Shown here: positions 1-8,153 of the stretch, one piece after another
Layout: each line of letters opens with the position of its first letter
Position numbering within the stretch: position 1 is the stretch's first letter
NCBI GenBank assembly: GCA_041390625.1
Contig: JAWKPM010000011.1
Location: 111,412 to 175,411 of the forward strand
Origin: RBC038 sp041390625
GTDB taxonomy: Bacteria > Chloroflexota > Dehalococcoidia > UBA2979
Length of the DNA stretch: 64,000 nucleotides
Direction of reading: 5' to 3'
Translations under genes and position numbers: made by a program
Notes under the pieces: generated by a model
What the model was told of the DNA's origin: nothing
Database searches by the model: none
What the model saw: the letters and a program-made list of their open reading frames with translations, nothing else

Positions 1-61
1 GGTCTCCGAGCTCGGCGCGCGTGCGAATCGACTGGCTCACCGTTACCATCGCGCCCGTCAT
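1..61 (-). CDS. possible 5' end of a divergent gene (partial)
   Basis: An open frame reads leftward from an ATG at 61-59 (second in-frame ATG at 49-47) to the window edge, giving MTGAMVTVSQSIRTRAELGD. A weak GAAGGCGC ribosome-binding sequence lies upstream. It would be divergent from the alcohol dehydrogenase at 128. About twenty residues are too few to assign a family, so this is only a likely gene start. Confidence 0.35.
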   Translation of the reverse strand, partial: MTGAMVTVSQSIRTRAELGD

Positions 62-127
62 GACCGGTGGTGCGCCTTCGAAGCGCGCGCCATCGGCAGG
101 CGGCGCGGAAGCTCGAGGGGGGTAGCG

Positions 128-1111
128 ATGAAGGCGTGGCAGTTGGTCGGACATCGACGATTCGAGTTCGTCGATGTGGACATGCCGGTACCGAGCGACG
201 GCCAGGTCCTCATCCGGGTCGAGCACATCTCGATCTGCGGGAGTGACACGCACCTCCGCTACGACCCGCTCCTTCCCGAGGAGCAGTACCCCCTGAATCC
301 TGGCATGCCCTGTCACGAGGTCACCGGGACCATCGTCGAGAGCCGCAACGAGGCATACCGCGTCGGCTCGAGGGCGATTGTGCTGCCCCAGGCCCCGGCG
401 GGCGGCGGCTACACCACGGGTGGGCTCGCGCAGTTCATCGCGTCCGACCGCATCATCGGACTGCCCGACAATGGCGACACGGCCGACTGGCTCATGTGTC
501 AGCCCACCGGGACCGTCCTCTATTCCGCGCAGCACTGGGGCAATCCCGCCAACAAGCGCATCGCGGTGCTCGGCCAGGGAGCGATCGGCCTGTCGTTCAC
601 GATGGTCGCTGCGAGGCAGGGCGCTCTCCAGGTCGTGGGCATCGACCCACTCGCGTACCGCCTCGAGCGGGCGCGAGAGTTCGGAGCCAGCGCGACGATC
701 GATCCCTCCTCGGTGGATGCGGTACAGGCGCTGGCCGAGGTCACCGGCGGCGCTGGCGTCGATGTCGTCGTCGACGCGACGGGTGCACCCGAGGGGCTGA
801 ACCAGGCCATCGAGCTCGTGAACCGCTACGGGACGGTGATCAGCTTCAGCCTCATTGCGCAGGACAGCGTCATCCCCTTCGCGCACGCCGCATGGATGCG
901 AAAGGCGGCGCACCTCATCCCGACTGTCTCCGGCGGGTCGCCCACCCCAACGAAGGCGATCGACGAAGCAGTGGCACTCCGCGATCGAGGCTGGTTCGAC
1001 CCCGCCGAGCTCATCACGCACCGCTGGACGTGGGACCGCGTGCCGGAGGCCTTCGACATGTACTCCTCCCGCGGCGACAACGTCGTGAAGGTGGTGCTGT
1101 CGGTCTCGTAG
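128..1111 (+). CDS. zinc-type alcohol dehydrogenase (MDR superfamily)
   Basis: A 327-residue medium-chain dehydrogenase/reductase that probably oxidises an alcohol or polyol with NAD(P). The GroES-like N-terminal domain has SICGSD (catalytic-zinc Cys) near residue 37 and PCHEVTG near 62. The four-Cys structural-zinc loop is absent and the protein is short (classical zinc ADHs are about 340-380 aa). The Rossmann fold is marked by GQGAIG near residue 150 followed by GID. The ATG at 128 follows a G-rich ribosome-binding stretch (GAGGGGGG). The substrate cannot be read from sequence. It stands alone, with a 60-bp gap to the next gene. Confidence 0.88.
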   Translation: MKAWQLVGHRRFEFVDVDMPVPSDGQVLIRVEHISICGSDTHLRYDPLLPEEQYPLNPGMPCHEVTGTIVESRNEAYRVGSRAIVLPQAPAGGGYTTGGLAQFIASDRIIGLPDNGDTADWLMCQPTGTVLYSAQHWGNPANKRIAVLGQGAIGLSFTMVAARQGALQVVGIDPLAYRLERAREFGASATIDPSSVDAVQALAEVTGGAGVDVVVDATGAPEGLNQAIELVNRYGTVISFSLIAQDSVIPFAHAAWMRKAAHLIPTVSGGSPTPTKAIDEAVALRDRGWFDPAELITHRWTWDRVPEAFDMYSSRGDNVVKVVLSVS

Positions 1112-1171
1112 CGAGGCGGTTCGCCTCGATGCGGGCTGCGGGTTCGGGATAACGCGTTCACCAGTGCAAGT

Positions 1172-2986
1172 GTGTTAGCATCTGGGCCTCCCGGCGAAGC
1201 GCGCCTCGAGCGCCACCCCGGAGGTGCAGCCGCGACGAACCAGCGCACGGTCGATGAAGCCACCGCCGAGCACGCGGGTGGCAATGGCGCCTCGCGGAGG
1301 CCGCGCGGGCGCTCGTACTTCGATCGACGTGCCCTCCGCTCACGGGCTCGCCTGCAGACCGGCCTCGCGGCACGCGTCTACGGTGAGCCGGCCCCCGAGG
1401 TCAACCCTGCCCTCAATGGCTCCAACGGGCTGCACGCCGAGCCCACTTCCGAGCCGAACGGGCACGCGAACGGGACCTCAGCGCCTTCGAACCGCATCGA
1501 GGCCGCTCACGACCTCGTGGAGCACGTTCCGGCACCGGCCATCGGCAATGGCCACAGCCTGAACGGCGCGAGCTTCAACCTCGCGGCGCGCGTGTACGGC
1601 GGCAGGCCCGCCACTCCGCAGACCGTGGTCGCGACCGCACCACCGCCGCCGCCCGAGGCACCCACGACCACCGAGGCCGCTCCGGCACCTCGACGGCGGT
1701 GGCGCCCTCGCACCTTCGAGGCGCTGTCGTTCTCGCCGTTCCGCTGGTACCTCGGCGCGATGATCTGGTGGAACGCGGCCATGAGCATGCAGATGCTCGT
1801 TCGCGGCTACCTCGCGTATCACCTCACCGGTTCGTTTGCCGCCCTCGGTACCGTGGGCCTCGGCAGCGCGATTCCCATGCTGCTGCTTTCGCCCTTCGGT
1901 GGCGTCGTCGCGGACCGGACGTCTCGTCGCGCGGTCTTGCAGGTCGGGCAACTGTTCAGTCTCGTGGTCGCCCTCGTGGTCGCTGCGCTGCTGTTCGCCG
2001 ACATGCTCACGTTCTGGCACCTTGTGCTCGCCTCGGTGGCGCAGGGCACGATGATGGCGCTGGTCATGCCTTCGAGGCAGTCATTCCTGCCCGAGGTGGT
2101 CGGCATGCAGCGGCTGATGAACGCCATCCCGCTGCAGAGCGCCAGCATGAACGTCATGCAGCTGATTGGCCCGACCGTCGGCGGCTTCCTCATCGACTGG
2201 CTCGGCGCGGGTTCCGTCTACTCCGTGATGGCCGCCATGTACGCGATGTCGGTGCTCCTGCTCTTCGCCGTGAAGTCGCTGACCCCCGAACAGCTCGAGG
2301 CCAGTCGCCGCGCCCAGCCAGCTCGAGGCGGGGCCACCGGTCGAGGTGGTGGCCGTCCCGCGGCGGCTCGAGGCGGGGCGCGCGGCAACCCGCTCAAGGA
2401 TCTGCGGAGCGGCCTCGCCTACGCGGCGCGCGATCACGTGATCCTGAGCGTCCTCGCGTTCGCCTTCCTGGGCTCGGTGCTCGGCATGCCGATCCGGATG
2501 CTGCTGCCGGGCTACGTGGCCGAGGTCTTCGGCGACGCCGGCTCCACCCTTGGGATCATGCAGATGGGCATGGGCTTCGGCGCGCTCGTCGGATCACTCG
2601 TGCTGGCGAGCCTGCGCCTCGAGCGCCATCGAGGCCTGATCTTCGCCGGCAGCGTCACGCTCATGGGCGTGTCGATGATCCTCTTCTCGATGCTCGGTGT
2701 GTTCTGGATGGCGTGGCTCAGCATCCTCGCGATCGGCGTCGCCTCGGCGGGCCGCATGACGCTGAGTCAGATGCTCATTCAGGATTACGTCGAAGAGGAG
2801 TACCGCGGTCGCGTCATGTCGCTGTTCATGATGCAGATCAGCGTGATGAACATCGGCACGTTCGCGGTCAGCATCTACATGGACTACGTCGGGCCGCAGT
2901 TCGCCATCGGTTCACTCGGCGTCGCCCTCGTCGCGGCCAGCCTCGCCTACGTCGCGTTCGTGCCTCGGTTCCGCCGCCTGCGCTAG
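1172..2986 (+). CDS. MFS transporter (EntS/MFS_3-like) with long disordered N-terminus
   Basis: A 604-residue major facilitator transporter. Residues 185-600 form the permease, with RGYLAYHL in TM1, GGVVADRTSRR as the loop 2-3 motif A, and a Gly/Arg-rich cytoplasmic loop near residue 385. The family includes siderophore and drug exporters; the substrate is unknown. The first ~185 residues are Asn/Pro/Gly-rich and carry an imperfect repeat, LAARVYGEPA near residue 66 and LAARVYGGRPA near 135, so the extension is coded rather than spurious. The GTG at 1172 is the only usual start available, with a weak RBS; a GGAGGT lies inside the frame near 1220, so the true start could be later. Residues 180-600 are closely similar to the minus-strand gene ending at 10434. 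Confidence 0.85.
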   Translation: MLASGPPGEARLERHPGGAAATNQRTVDEATAEHAGGNGASRRPRGRSYFDRRALRSRARLQTGLAARVYGEPAPEVNPALNGSNGLHAEPTSEPNGHANGTSAPSNRIEAAHDLVEHVPAPAIGNGHSLNGASFNLAARVYGGRPATPQTVVATAPPPPPEAPTTTEAAPAPRRRWRPRTFEALSFSPFRWYLGAMIWWNAAMSMQMLVRGYLAYHLTGSFAALGTVGLGSAIPMLLLSPFGGVVADRTSRRAVLQVGQLFSLVVALVVAALLFADMLTFWHLVLASVAQGTMMALVMPSRQSFLPEVVGMQRLMNAIPLQSASMNVMQLIGPTVGGFLIDWLGAGSVYSVMAAMYAMSVLLLFAVKSLTPEQLEASRRAQPARGGATGRGGGRPAAARGGARGNPLKDLRSGLAYAARDHVILSVLAFAFLGSVLGMPIRMLLPGYVAEVFGDAGSTLGIMQMGMGFGALVGSLVLASLRLERHRGLIFAGSVTLMGVSMILFSMLGVFWMAWLSILAIGVASAGRMTLSQMLIQDYVEEEYRGRVMSLFMMQISVMNIGTFAVSIYMDYVGPQFAIGSLGVALVAASLAYVAFVPRFRRLR

Positions 2987-3060
2987 CTCGAGGTGCGCAC
3001 CCTCCGTCGAGGTGCGCTCGCCCGGTATCGTGCTGCCCGACAGCCGAGGGAGGAGGCGCG

Positions 3061-3897
3061 ATGCTGATCACCGATGCGCAGATTCACGTGTGGGAGGTGG
3101 ACCGTCCGGACCGCCCGTGGCCGGTGCCGGCGCGCAACCGCCCGCAGCGCGAGGGTGGCTTCAGTGCGGAAGAGGCTCTCGCCGAGATGGATTCAGCGGG
3201 CGTCGACCGCGCGGTCATCGTCCCGCCGACGTGGGTCGGTGAAAACAACCTGACCGCCCTCGAGGCCGCGGCGGCCTACCCGGATCGATTCGCGGTGATG
3301 GGGCGCTTCGACCCCAACGCACCCGACGCCGAGGACCGACTCGCCCACTGGCTGGATCAGCCGGGCATGCTCGGCATTCGCGTGACATTCCTCGCCACCC
3401 CGCGTCCGGAGCAGCTCGACGACGGCTCTCTCGACTGGTTCTGGGCGGCCTGCGAGCGCCACCGCATCCCGCTCATGCTGTGGATGACCGGCATGGCGCC
3501 GAAGACCGCGCCGATCGCCGAGCGGCACCCCGACCTGACGATCGTCCTCGACCACATGGCCCGCGACCTCGCGCTCGAGCCGGCCGAGGTGTGGCGTGAC
3601 CTCGACGATGTCCTGGCACTCGCGCGCTTCCCCCGCGTGTCCGTCAAGGTGAGCTCGGTGCCGAACTTCAGCGGTGAGCCGTACCCGCATCGCGACGTGC
3701 ACCCACACCTCCGCCGGCTCTTCGACGCCTTCGGATCGGACCGTCTGCACTGGGGCACTGATGTGACCCGCCTGCGAGGCACCTACGTCGACTGCCTGCG
3801 CCTCTTTCGCGACGAGCTCGACTTCCTGGGTGCCGAGGATCGCGCGCTGATCCTCGGTGGCTCGCTCGCAGACCGCCTCGGCTGGCCCGAAGACTAG
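3061..3897 (+). CDS. amidohydrolase family 2 metal-dependent hydrolase
   Basis: A 278-residue protein of the amidohydrolase-2 (PF04909) TIM-barrel group, which includes lactonases and decarboxylases acting on small carboxylic or lactone substrates. The metal-site signature DAQIHVW begins at residue 5. LDHMARD near 163 and HWGTDVTR near 227 carry the later barrel His and Asp ligands. The ATG at 3061 has a strong GGGAGGAGG ribosome-binding site 5-6 nt upstream. It follows the MFS gene by 74 bp and could be cotranscribed with it. The precise substrate is not visible. Confidence 0.88.
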   Translation: MLITDAQIHVWEVDRPDRPWPVPARNRPQREGGFSAEEALAEMDSAGVDRAVIVPPTWVGENNLTALEAAAAYPDRFAVMGRFDPNAPDAEDRLAHWLDQPGMLGIRVTFLATPRPEQLDDGSLDWFWAACERHRIPLMLWMTGMAPKTAPIAERHPDLTIVLDHMARDLALEPAEVWRDLDDVLALARFPRVSVKVSSVPNFSGEPYPHRDVHPHLRRLFDAFGSDRLHWGTDVTRLRGTYVDCLRLFRDELDFLGAEDRALILGGSLADRLGWPED

Positions 3898-3903
3898 GCG
3901 ACA

Positions 3904-3928
3904 GGCGGTGTCGCGCTCTGACACCGCC
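3904..3928. terminator. hairpin between convergent genes
   Basis: A perfect 9-bp inverted repeat, GGCGGTGTC at 3904-3912 and GACACCGCC at 3920-3928, encloses a 7-nt loop. It lies between the stop of the amidohydrolase (3897) and the stop of the convergent lipoprotein gene (3955), so it can serve as a bidirectional terminator. There is no obvious U-tract. Confidence 0.7.
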
Positions 3929-3954
3929 CGTCGCGTCATGTAGTGGTCCCCCGC

Positions 3955-4833
3955 CTACGGCGTGGCCACGAACCACACGTCATTCACCTCGTGGCCGGTC
4001 GTGTCGCCGGGCACGGCGTCGTTCACCCAGTAGTAGAGCGGCTGGCCGCCGTACGTTACCTGCCGCGTTCCGTCTTCTCGCTCAACCACGCCGAGCTCAC
4101 CCGACGCCGCGTCTACGGCGGTCGGGTCCTGGCCTTCGGGCAACACGAGCGGCGGCCAGTTCTCTGCGCACGCGCCGGCGCAGTTGCTCACCCCGGCCTC
4201 GTCGTTGGCGAAGGTGTACAGCGTCATTCCCGTCGGACCCACGAGGTACGGCGCGAGCTCCCCGGCCTCCTGGACGTTGATGACCGCGGTGCTTGCTGTG
4301 TCGGGTCGAGCGACGAACCACACGCCACCGACAAGGTGTCCGGTGGCGTCGCCGGCGGCGGCGTCGTTCACCCAGTAGTAGAGCGGTGCTTCGCGGTACG
4401 TGACCTGCAGCGTCCCGTCGTCGCGCTCGAGCGTGCCGAACGCGCCGGAGGCGTCCGTCGAGGCGATGTCCTGCCCCTCGGTCGCCGTGAGCGGCGGCCA
4501 GTTGTCGAGGCAGCCGCCCGTGCAGTTGCTCACGCCGGGCGCGTCCCGCGTGAAGATGTAGAGCGTGCGCCCCTCCGAGTCGGTGAGGAAGGGCCCGAGG
4601 GTCCCGTCGTCACTCACGAGGACGGTGAGCGGCTCGCTCGCCTCGGCGGTCTGCGTCGCCGCCTCGGTGGCCGCGGCCGTCGCGGTTTCGGTTGCGGCCT
4701 CGGTCTCCGTCGCCGTTGGAGTGGCGGTCTCGGTGTCTCCGTCGTCGTCACTGCAGGCGGCGAGCAACCCCGCCGAGAGCAATGCGATCCCGACAAGCAC
4801 CAGTCCACCTCGCGTCGCGAGGAACTTCCTCAT
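3955..4833 (-). CDS. lipoprotein with two secreted-repeat (PF03640) domains
   Basis: A 292-residue predicted lipoprotein: a signal peptide ending in the lipobox LLAAC, a Thr/Glu/Ala-rich linker (TATETE type), then two tandem copies of the ~100-residue secreted repeat. Each copy runs from a G-x-TLY-F motif through SNC-x3-C-x2-NWPPL to LYYWVNDA and VWFVA, so each carries one Cys pair. The family occurs on Gram-positive and Chloroflexota surfaces with no firm function; a redox or adhesive role is only inferred. The ATG at 4833 is preferred over the upstream GTG at 4857 because GGGAGGAGG sits just before it. It is divergent from the ECF sigma gene at 4890 with 56 bp between, suggesting control by that sigma factor. 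Confidence 0.88.
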   Translation of the reverse strand: MRKFLATRGGLVLVGIALLSAGLLAACSDDDGDTETATPTATETEAATETATAAATEAATQTAEASEPLTVLVSDDGTLGPFLTDSEGRTLYIFTRDAPGVSNCTGGCLDNWPPLTATEGQDIASTDASGAFGTLERDDGTLQVTYREAPLYYWVNDAAAGDATGHLVGGVWFVARPDTASTAVINVQEAGELAPYLVGPTGMTLYTFANDEAGVSNCAGACAENWPPLVLPEGQDPTAVDAASGELGVVEREDGTRQVTYGGQPLYYWVNDAVPGDTTGHEVNDVWFVATP

Positions 4834-4889
4834 ATCCTTGCCTCCTCCCACCGTCACTGCTTCCCCGATTACTCGCAGTCAGAGGCGTT

Positions 4890-5573
4890 GTGGATCACAT
4901 CGAATTCCGACTTCGTGGCGAAGGCGCGCCTCCACCCTTCGCGGCCGCGCCGCCAGTTGATCCGACGGCTGCCGAGGCACGAGATACCGGTGACGACGTA
5001 GCGCTCGGCCTGCGGCTGCGTGCGCGCCAGCCTGCAGCCCTCGCCGAGCTGTACCGCCTGCACCGCCGACGCGCGTTCGGCCTGGCCTACCGCGTACTGG
5101 GCGATGGAGCGGCGGCGGAGGACGCCGTGCAGAATGCGTTTCTCTCGCTGTGGGAACGCGCACCGAGGCTCGACCCTCGAGGCGGCCGAGTCGAGTCGCT
5201 GCTGATGACCATCGTCCACCGCCGCGCCGTCGACCTCGCACGTGCACGCGCGCGCGACCAGCGTCAGCAGCTCGCCGCACCCCCCGACGACCCCGAGGTC
5301 AGCGCGCACCTGCAGCAGGTGGTGGACGAAGCGGCCGCCGAGGAGTTTGCGCAGGTCGCCGACGACCGAGAGGCTCTTCGCGCACGCATGCACGACGCTT
5401 TGGCAACGCTGCCCTGGGAGCAGCGGCAGGTCGTCGAACTCGCCTACTTCGATGGGCTGACGTACGCGGCGGTCGCGGAGCAGCTGGCACTCCCGCCGGG
5501 GACGGTGAAGAGCCGCCTGCGGCTCGCGATGCAGAAGCTCCGTGCTGCAATGCCCCCGCGAGGCGCCGAGTGA
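4890..5573 (+). CDS. ECF-type RNA polymerase sigma factor
   Basis: A 227-residue group IV sigma factor. Region 2 spans residues 40-105 (LAELYRLHRRRAFGLAYRVL, then AEDAVQNAFLSLWER), a variable acidic linker follows, and region 4 spans about 165-220 (LPWEQRQVVELAYFDGLTYA and GTVKSRLRLAMQKLR). I start it at the GTG at 4890 (AGAGG RBS), because the open frame further upstream lies over the divergent lipoprotein gene. The first ~35 residues are non-conserved. The stop overlaps the anti-sigma start (GTGA), typical of a translationally coupled sigma/anti-sigma pair. Confidence 0.9.
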   Translation: MDHIEFRLRGEGAPPPFAAAPPVDPTAAEARDTGDDVALGLRLRARQPAALAELYRLHRRRAFGLAYRVLGDGAAAEDAVQNAFLSLWERAPRLDPRGGRVESLLMTIVHRRAVDLARARARDQRQQLAAPPDDPEVSAHLQQVVDEAAAEEFAQVADDREALRARMHDALATLPWEQRQVVELAYFDGLTYAAVAEQLALPPGTVKSRLRLAMQKLRAAMPPRGAE

Positions 5574-6238
5574 ACTGCGCACAGGTCGACGAGCTGCTCC
5601 CCGCCTTCGCGCTCGACGCCGTCGATGCCGAGGAGCGCGCGGCCATCGAGGCGCATCTCGCGACCTGCGACCGTCACGCGGAGGTCGCCGAGCTGCAGTC
5701 GGTCGGACTGGGCCTCGCCGAGCTCGCGCCGGAACGCGAGCCCTCGGCCGCGCTCGAGGCCCGCCTCCTCGCCGCCATCGACGCCGACCAGACCACGGAG
5801 GCGCCACCCACGCCCGCGCGTCGGCAGTCGATCGCCTCTCTCGGATGGCCGGCCATCGCCGCCGTGCTCGCCATCCTCGCAGTGGCGCTGGGCGCCTGGA
5901 ACTTGATGCTCCAGCGTGGCGCCGACGCCTCGGAGCTCGTCTACGTGCAGCGCGATGGCGAAGCCTGGATGCGCGTCGAAACGGACCTCGGGAGTTCGCA
6001 GGTGTCGCTCGTCCTCGGGGGTCTCGAGCGCCGACCGGAAACCGAGGCCTTCCAGCTCTGGGCGATCCGCGACGGCCGCTGGCTCGACATCGGGACGTGC
6101 AACACGAACCCCGAGGGTCGCTGGCGAGGCGAGTTCGCCTTCGAGCTCGAGCGCTCCGACCTTGTCGCGCTCACGATCGAACCCACCGGCGGGTCCCCGC
6201 GCCCCACCGGGCCTCGGGTCTTCGAACCGCCGCCCTAG
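5570..6238 (+). CDS. anti-sigma factor, RskA type
   Basis: A 222-residue single-pass membrane anti-sigma factor for the adjacent ECF sigma. The N-terminal cytoplasmic domain begins MNCAQVDELLPAFALDAVD and has a reduced zinc-binding motif H-x3-C-x2-H (HLATCDRH) near residues 29-36. A transmembrane helix (IAAVLAILAVALGAW) lies near residue 100. The extracytoplasmic RskA/anti-sigma-K-like beta domain has LWAIRDGR and PTGPRVFEPP. RskA proteins are usually released by regulated proteolysis; a site-2-type M50 protease is encoded at 32894-34042, but a link is only speculative. The GTG start overlaps the sigma stop. Confidence 0.88.
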   Translation: MNCAQVDELLPAFALDAVDAEERAAIEAHLATCDRHAEVAELQSVGLGLAELAPEREPSAALEARLLAAIDADQTTEAPPTPARRQSIASLGWPAIAAVLAILAVALGAWNLMLQRGADASELVYVQRDGEAWMRVETDLGSSQVSLVLGGLERRPETEAFQLWAIRDGRWLDIGTCNTNPEGRWRGEFAFELERSDLVALTIEPTGGSPRPTGPRVFEPPP

Positions 6239-6276
6239 CCCCCGCCGGAGAGAGCGCTTCGGCTCCTACTGCGTGG

Positions 6277-6495
6277 CTACGGTGCGTCCGTCTCGCCCGC
6301 GTCTGAGGCGCGCGCCCGCTGCTCCTCGATACGGTGCTTCACGAAGTCAGCCGCAGAGCGTGAGCGCTCGACGCCGGCGGCGATGCCAGCCTTCGCGCGG
6401 TTCATCGCCTGTTCTCGCTTCGATGGTTCCGTCCGGCGGCGCCAGAAGAACAGGGCCGCGCCCGCAGCCGTCAACATCATCAGGAGCTTCTTCAT
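6277..6495 (-). CDS. small single-pass membrane protein
   Basis: A 72-residue protein: a Lys start, one hydrophobic helix (LLMMLTAAGAALFFW, residues 4-18) followed by RRR, then a basic, amphipathic cytoplasmic tail rich in Arg/Ala/Glu. GAGGGGGAAC lies directly upstream of the ATG. The family is not recognised. It stands convergently between the anti-sigma gene and the MFS gene downstream. Confidence 0.7.
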   Translation of the reverse strand: MKKLLMMLTAAGAALFFWRRRTEPSKREQAMNRAKAGIAAGVERSRSAADFVKHRIEEQRARASDAGETDAP

Positions 6496-6590
6496 CGTTC
6501 CCCCTCATCGGGTCCGTCTCGCTTGTCCCGAGGGTACAACGAGGCCAAATTCGCACTTGGACGACTGGCTACGACGGTCCTTCGAGGCGG

Positions 6591-7850
6591 CTAGGCAACG
6601 GGTCGCGATGCCTCGGACGTCTCCTGCTCGCCGGGCGGACGTGCCAGAGCCACCGCACCCATCGCAGCGACCGGCAGCACTCCGAGGATCGCGATGCCGG
6701 GGCGGAACCCGTCGAATTGCGCGTCGAGCCAGGCGAGCGGCAGCGGACCGAGCGCTGAAGCCGAGATGTTCACCATGACGGCGGAGCCCTGCACTCGACC
6801 CAGCGCGCGCCGTCCGTAGAAGTGCGCCCACGTCACTCCGTTGACGATCCTCGAGAAGCCGCCGCTTCCGCCGATCAGGACGGCGTAGACGATCGCCAGT
6901 GCCAGTGAGTCCATCACCAGCGCGAGCCCCATGCCGCCGAGGAGGGTGAGCATGGCGCACGCGAAGACGAGCTTCGGCCCGAAGCGATCCGCAAGGTCGC
7001 CGGCGACCAGCGAGACCCCGGCCGAGGACAGCGCGTACGGCACGAAGATGGCCGCGGCCGTCTGCGCGGACAGCCCCTGCTCGTCGAGGATTGCCGCCTG
7101 GTGGAAGACGAGGCCCGTGACGACGAGCGACGTGGTCGAGAGCGGGATCGCGAGGACCCAGAACCGCGGCGACGACAGCACCGGCCGCCGTAGCTCGTCG
7201 ACGCCGGGCGCCGACAGCGCTTCGCCGGGTGGCGGCTCATTGGCGCCGTCGGGATGGAGGCCCATGTCCTCGGGACGCTCGCGCACGACGAGGAGGGCGC
7301 CGGGCAGCACGAGGAGCCACACCATCACGCCCAGCACGCCGTAGGCCTCGCGCCACCCGATGGTGTCGATGAGGAATCGGGCGACCGGCGGGATCACCGC
7401 AACCGAGACCGGGAATCCGAGGCCCATCAGCGCCATCGCGCGCCCACGCCGCCGCACGAACCACTGCGCCGTCAGCAGAGTCGAGTTAATCGTGAGCGAG
7501 CCCTGGCCGAGCGCACGCAGCGCCGAGAACGCCAGAAACACGAGCAATGCGCCGTGCGCCCACGACATCGCGAAGCACGCCACCCCGAGGCCGATCGCCG
7601 CCGCGATGAGGGTGCTGCGGGCGCCGTGTCGGTCGGCCAGGCGGCTGACCGTGAACACCATCAGGGCGCTCAGGCCGGTCCCGACGGCGTACAGCGCCGA
7701 GATCACCGTCCGATTCAACGAGGTGTCCTCGATGATCGAGTCGATGAAGACACTGAAAGTGAACGACTGCCCGGGGCCGCTGCTGAAGGCGACGAGGGCG
7801 CCCACGAGGACGATCCACCAGCCGTAGAACGGGCGCCGCCCGCCTAACAT
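6591..7850 (-). CDS. MFS transporter, oxalate/formate-antiporter-like
   Basis: A 419-residue transporter of the subgroup that starts with R-R-P-FYGWWIVLVG (residues 4-14) and usually carries monocarboxylates or related organic acids. Twelve hydrophobic segments, RLADRHGAR as the first motif A and DLADRFGPK in the second half, with a central hydrophilic loop near residue 200. The ATG at 7850 lies just before TM1 but has no clear Shine-Dalgarno. In-frame GTGs at 7925 and 7946 would add about 25-32 residues. Divergent from another MFS gene at 8154. Confidence 0.85.
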   Translation of the reverse strand: MLGGRRPFYGWWIVLVGALVAFSSGPGQSFTFSVFIDSIIEDTSLNRTVISALYAVGTGLSALMVFTVSRLADRHGARSTLIAAAIGLGVACFAMSWAHGALLVFLAFSALRALGQGSLTINSTLLTAQWFVRRRGRAMALMGLGFPVSVAVIPPVARFLIDTIGWREAYGVLGVMVWLLVLPGALLVVRERPEDMGLHPDGANEPPPGEALSAPGVDELRRPVLSSPRFWVLAIPLSTTSLVVTGLVFHQAAILDEQGLSAQTAAAIFVPYALSSAGVSLVAGDLADRFGPKLVFACAMLTLLGGMGLALVMDSLALAIVYAVLIGGSGGFSRIVNGVTWAHFYGRRALGRVQGSAVMVNISASALGPLPLAWLDAQFDGFRPGIAILGVLPVAAMGAVALARPPGEQETSEASRPVA

Positions 7851-8153
7851 ACGACCGACTTCAGCGGCCCAACCGCCATCGACACCTGCCTGTCCTTCGC
7901 GCGAGGGGTTCGCCGCACCATGCACCCTCGACGCCGCCTCGTCCACTGCGACAACCGCCGTGCGCGCCTCAGTTCCGATCAGCCTCTAGACTCGCCCGTC
8001 ACAGCACACACAGACGAAGCGAAGGACCTCCCCACGCGCAATCGAACCTCCGAACGCCGTCCGGCACCGAGGCTGCCCGCGCCAATCGAGGAGCTCGAGG
8101 CTGGCAAGTCACCGAGGGCGCTCACCGAGTCTCAGCGCTGCCGAGGGGTCCGG
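7851..8153. promoter_or_regulatory. divergent intergenic region between two MFS genes
   Basis: About 300 bp separate my chosen starts of the two MFS genes. Both frames remain open into it (to GTG 7946 on the minus strand and ATG 7920 on the plus strand, which would overlap), so part may be coding. No strong repeat, operator or recognisable -35/-10 pair stands out. Confidence 0.4.

Noticed and set aside
1699..3060. Long open frame upstream and in frame with the amidohydrolase
   Set aside because: It is antisense-free but lies wholly over the MFS gene in another frame, has Arg-rich low-quality composition and no homology; the amidohydrolase has its own strong RBS and ATG at 3061.
3943..5001. 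352-residue plus-strand frame opposite the secreted-repeat lipoprotein
   Set aside because: Shadow of a real lipoprotein gene with lipobox and two domain copies; the shadow has no recognisable domain.
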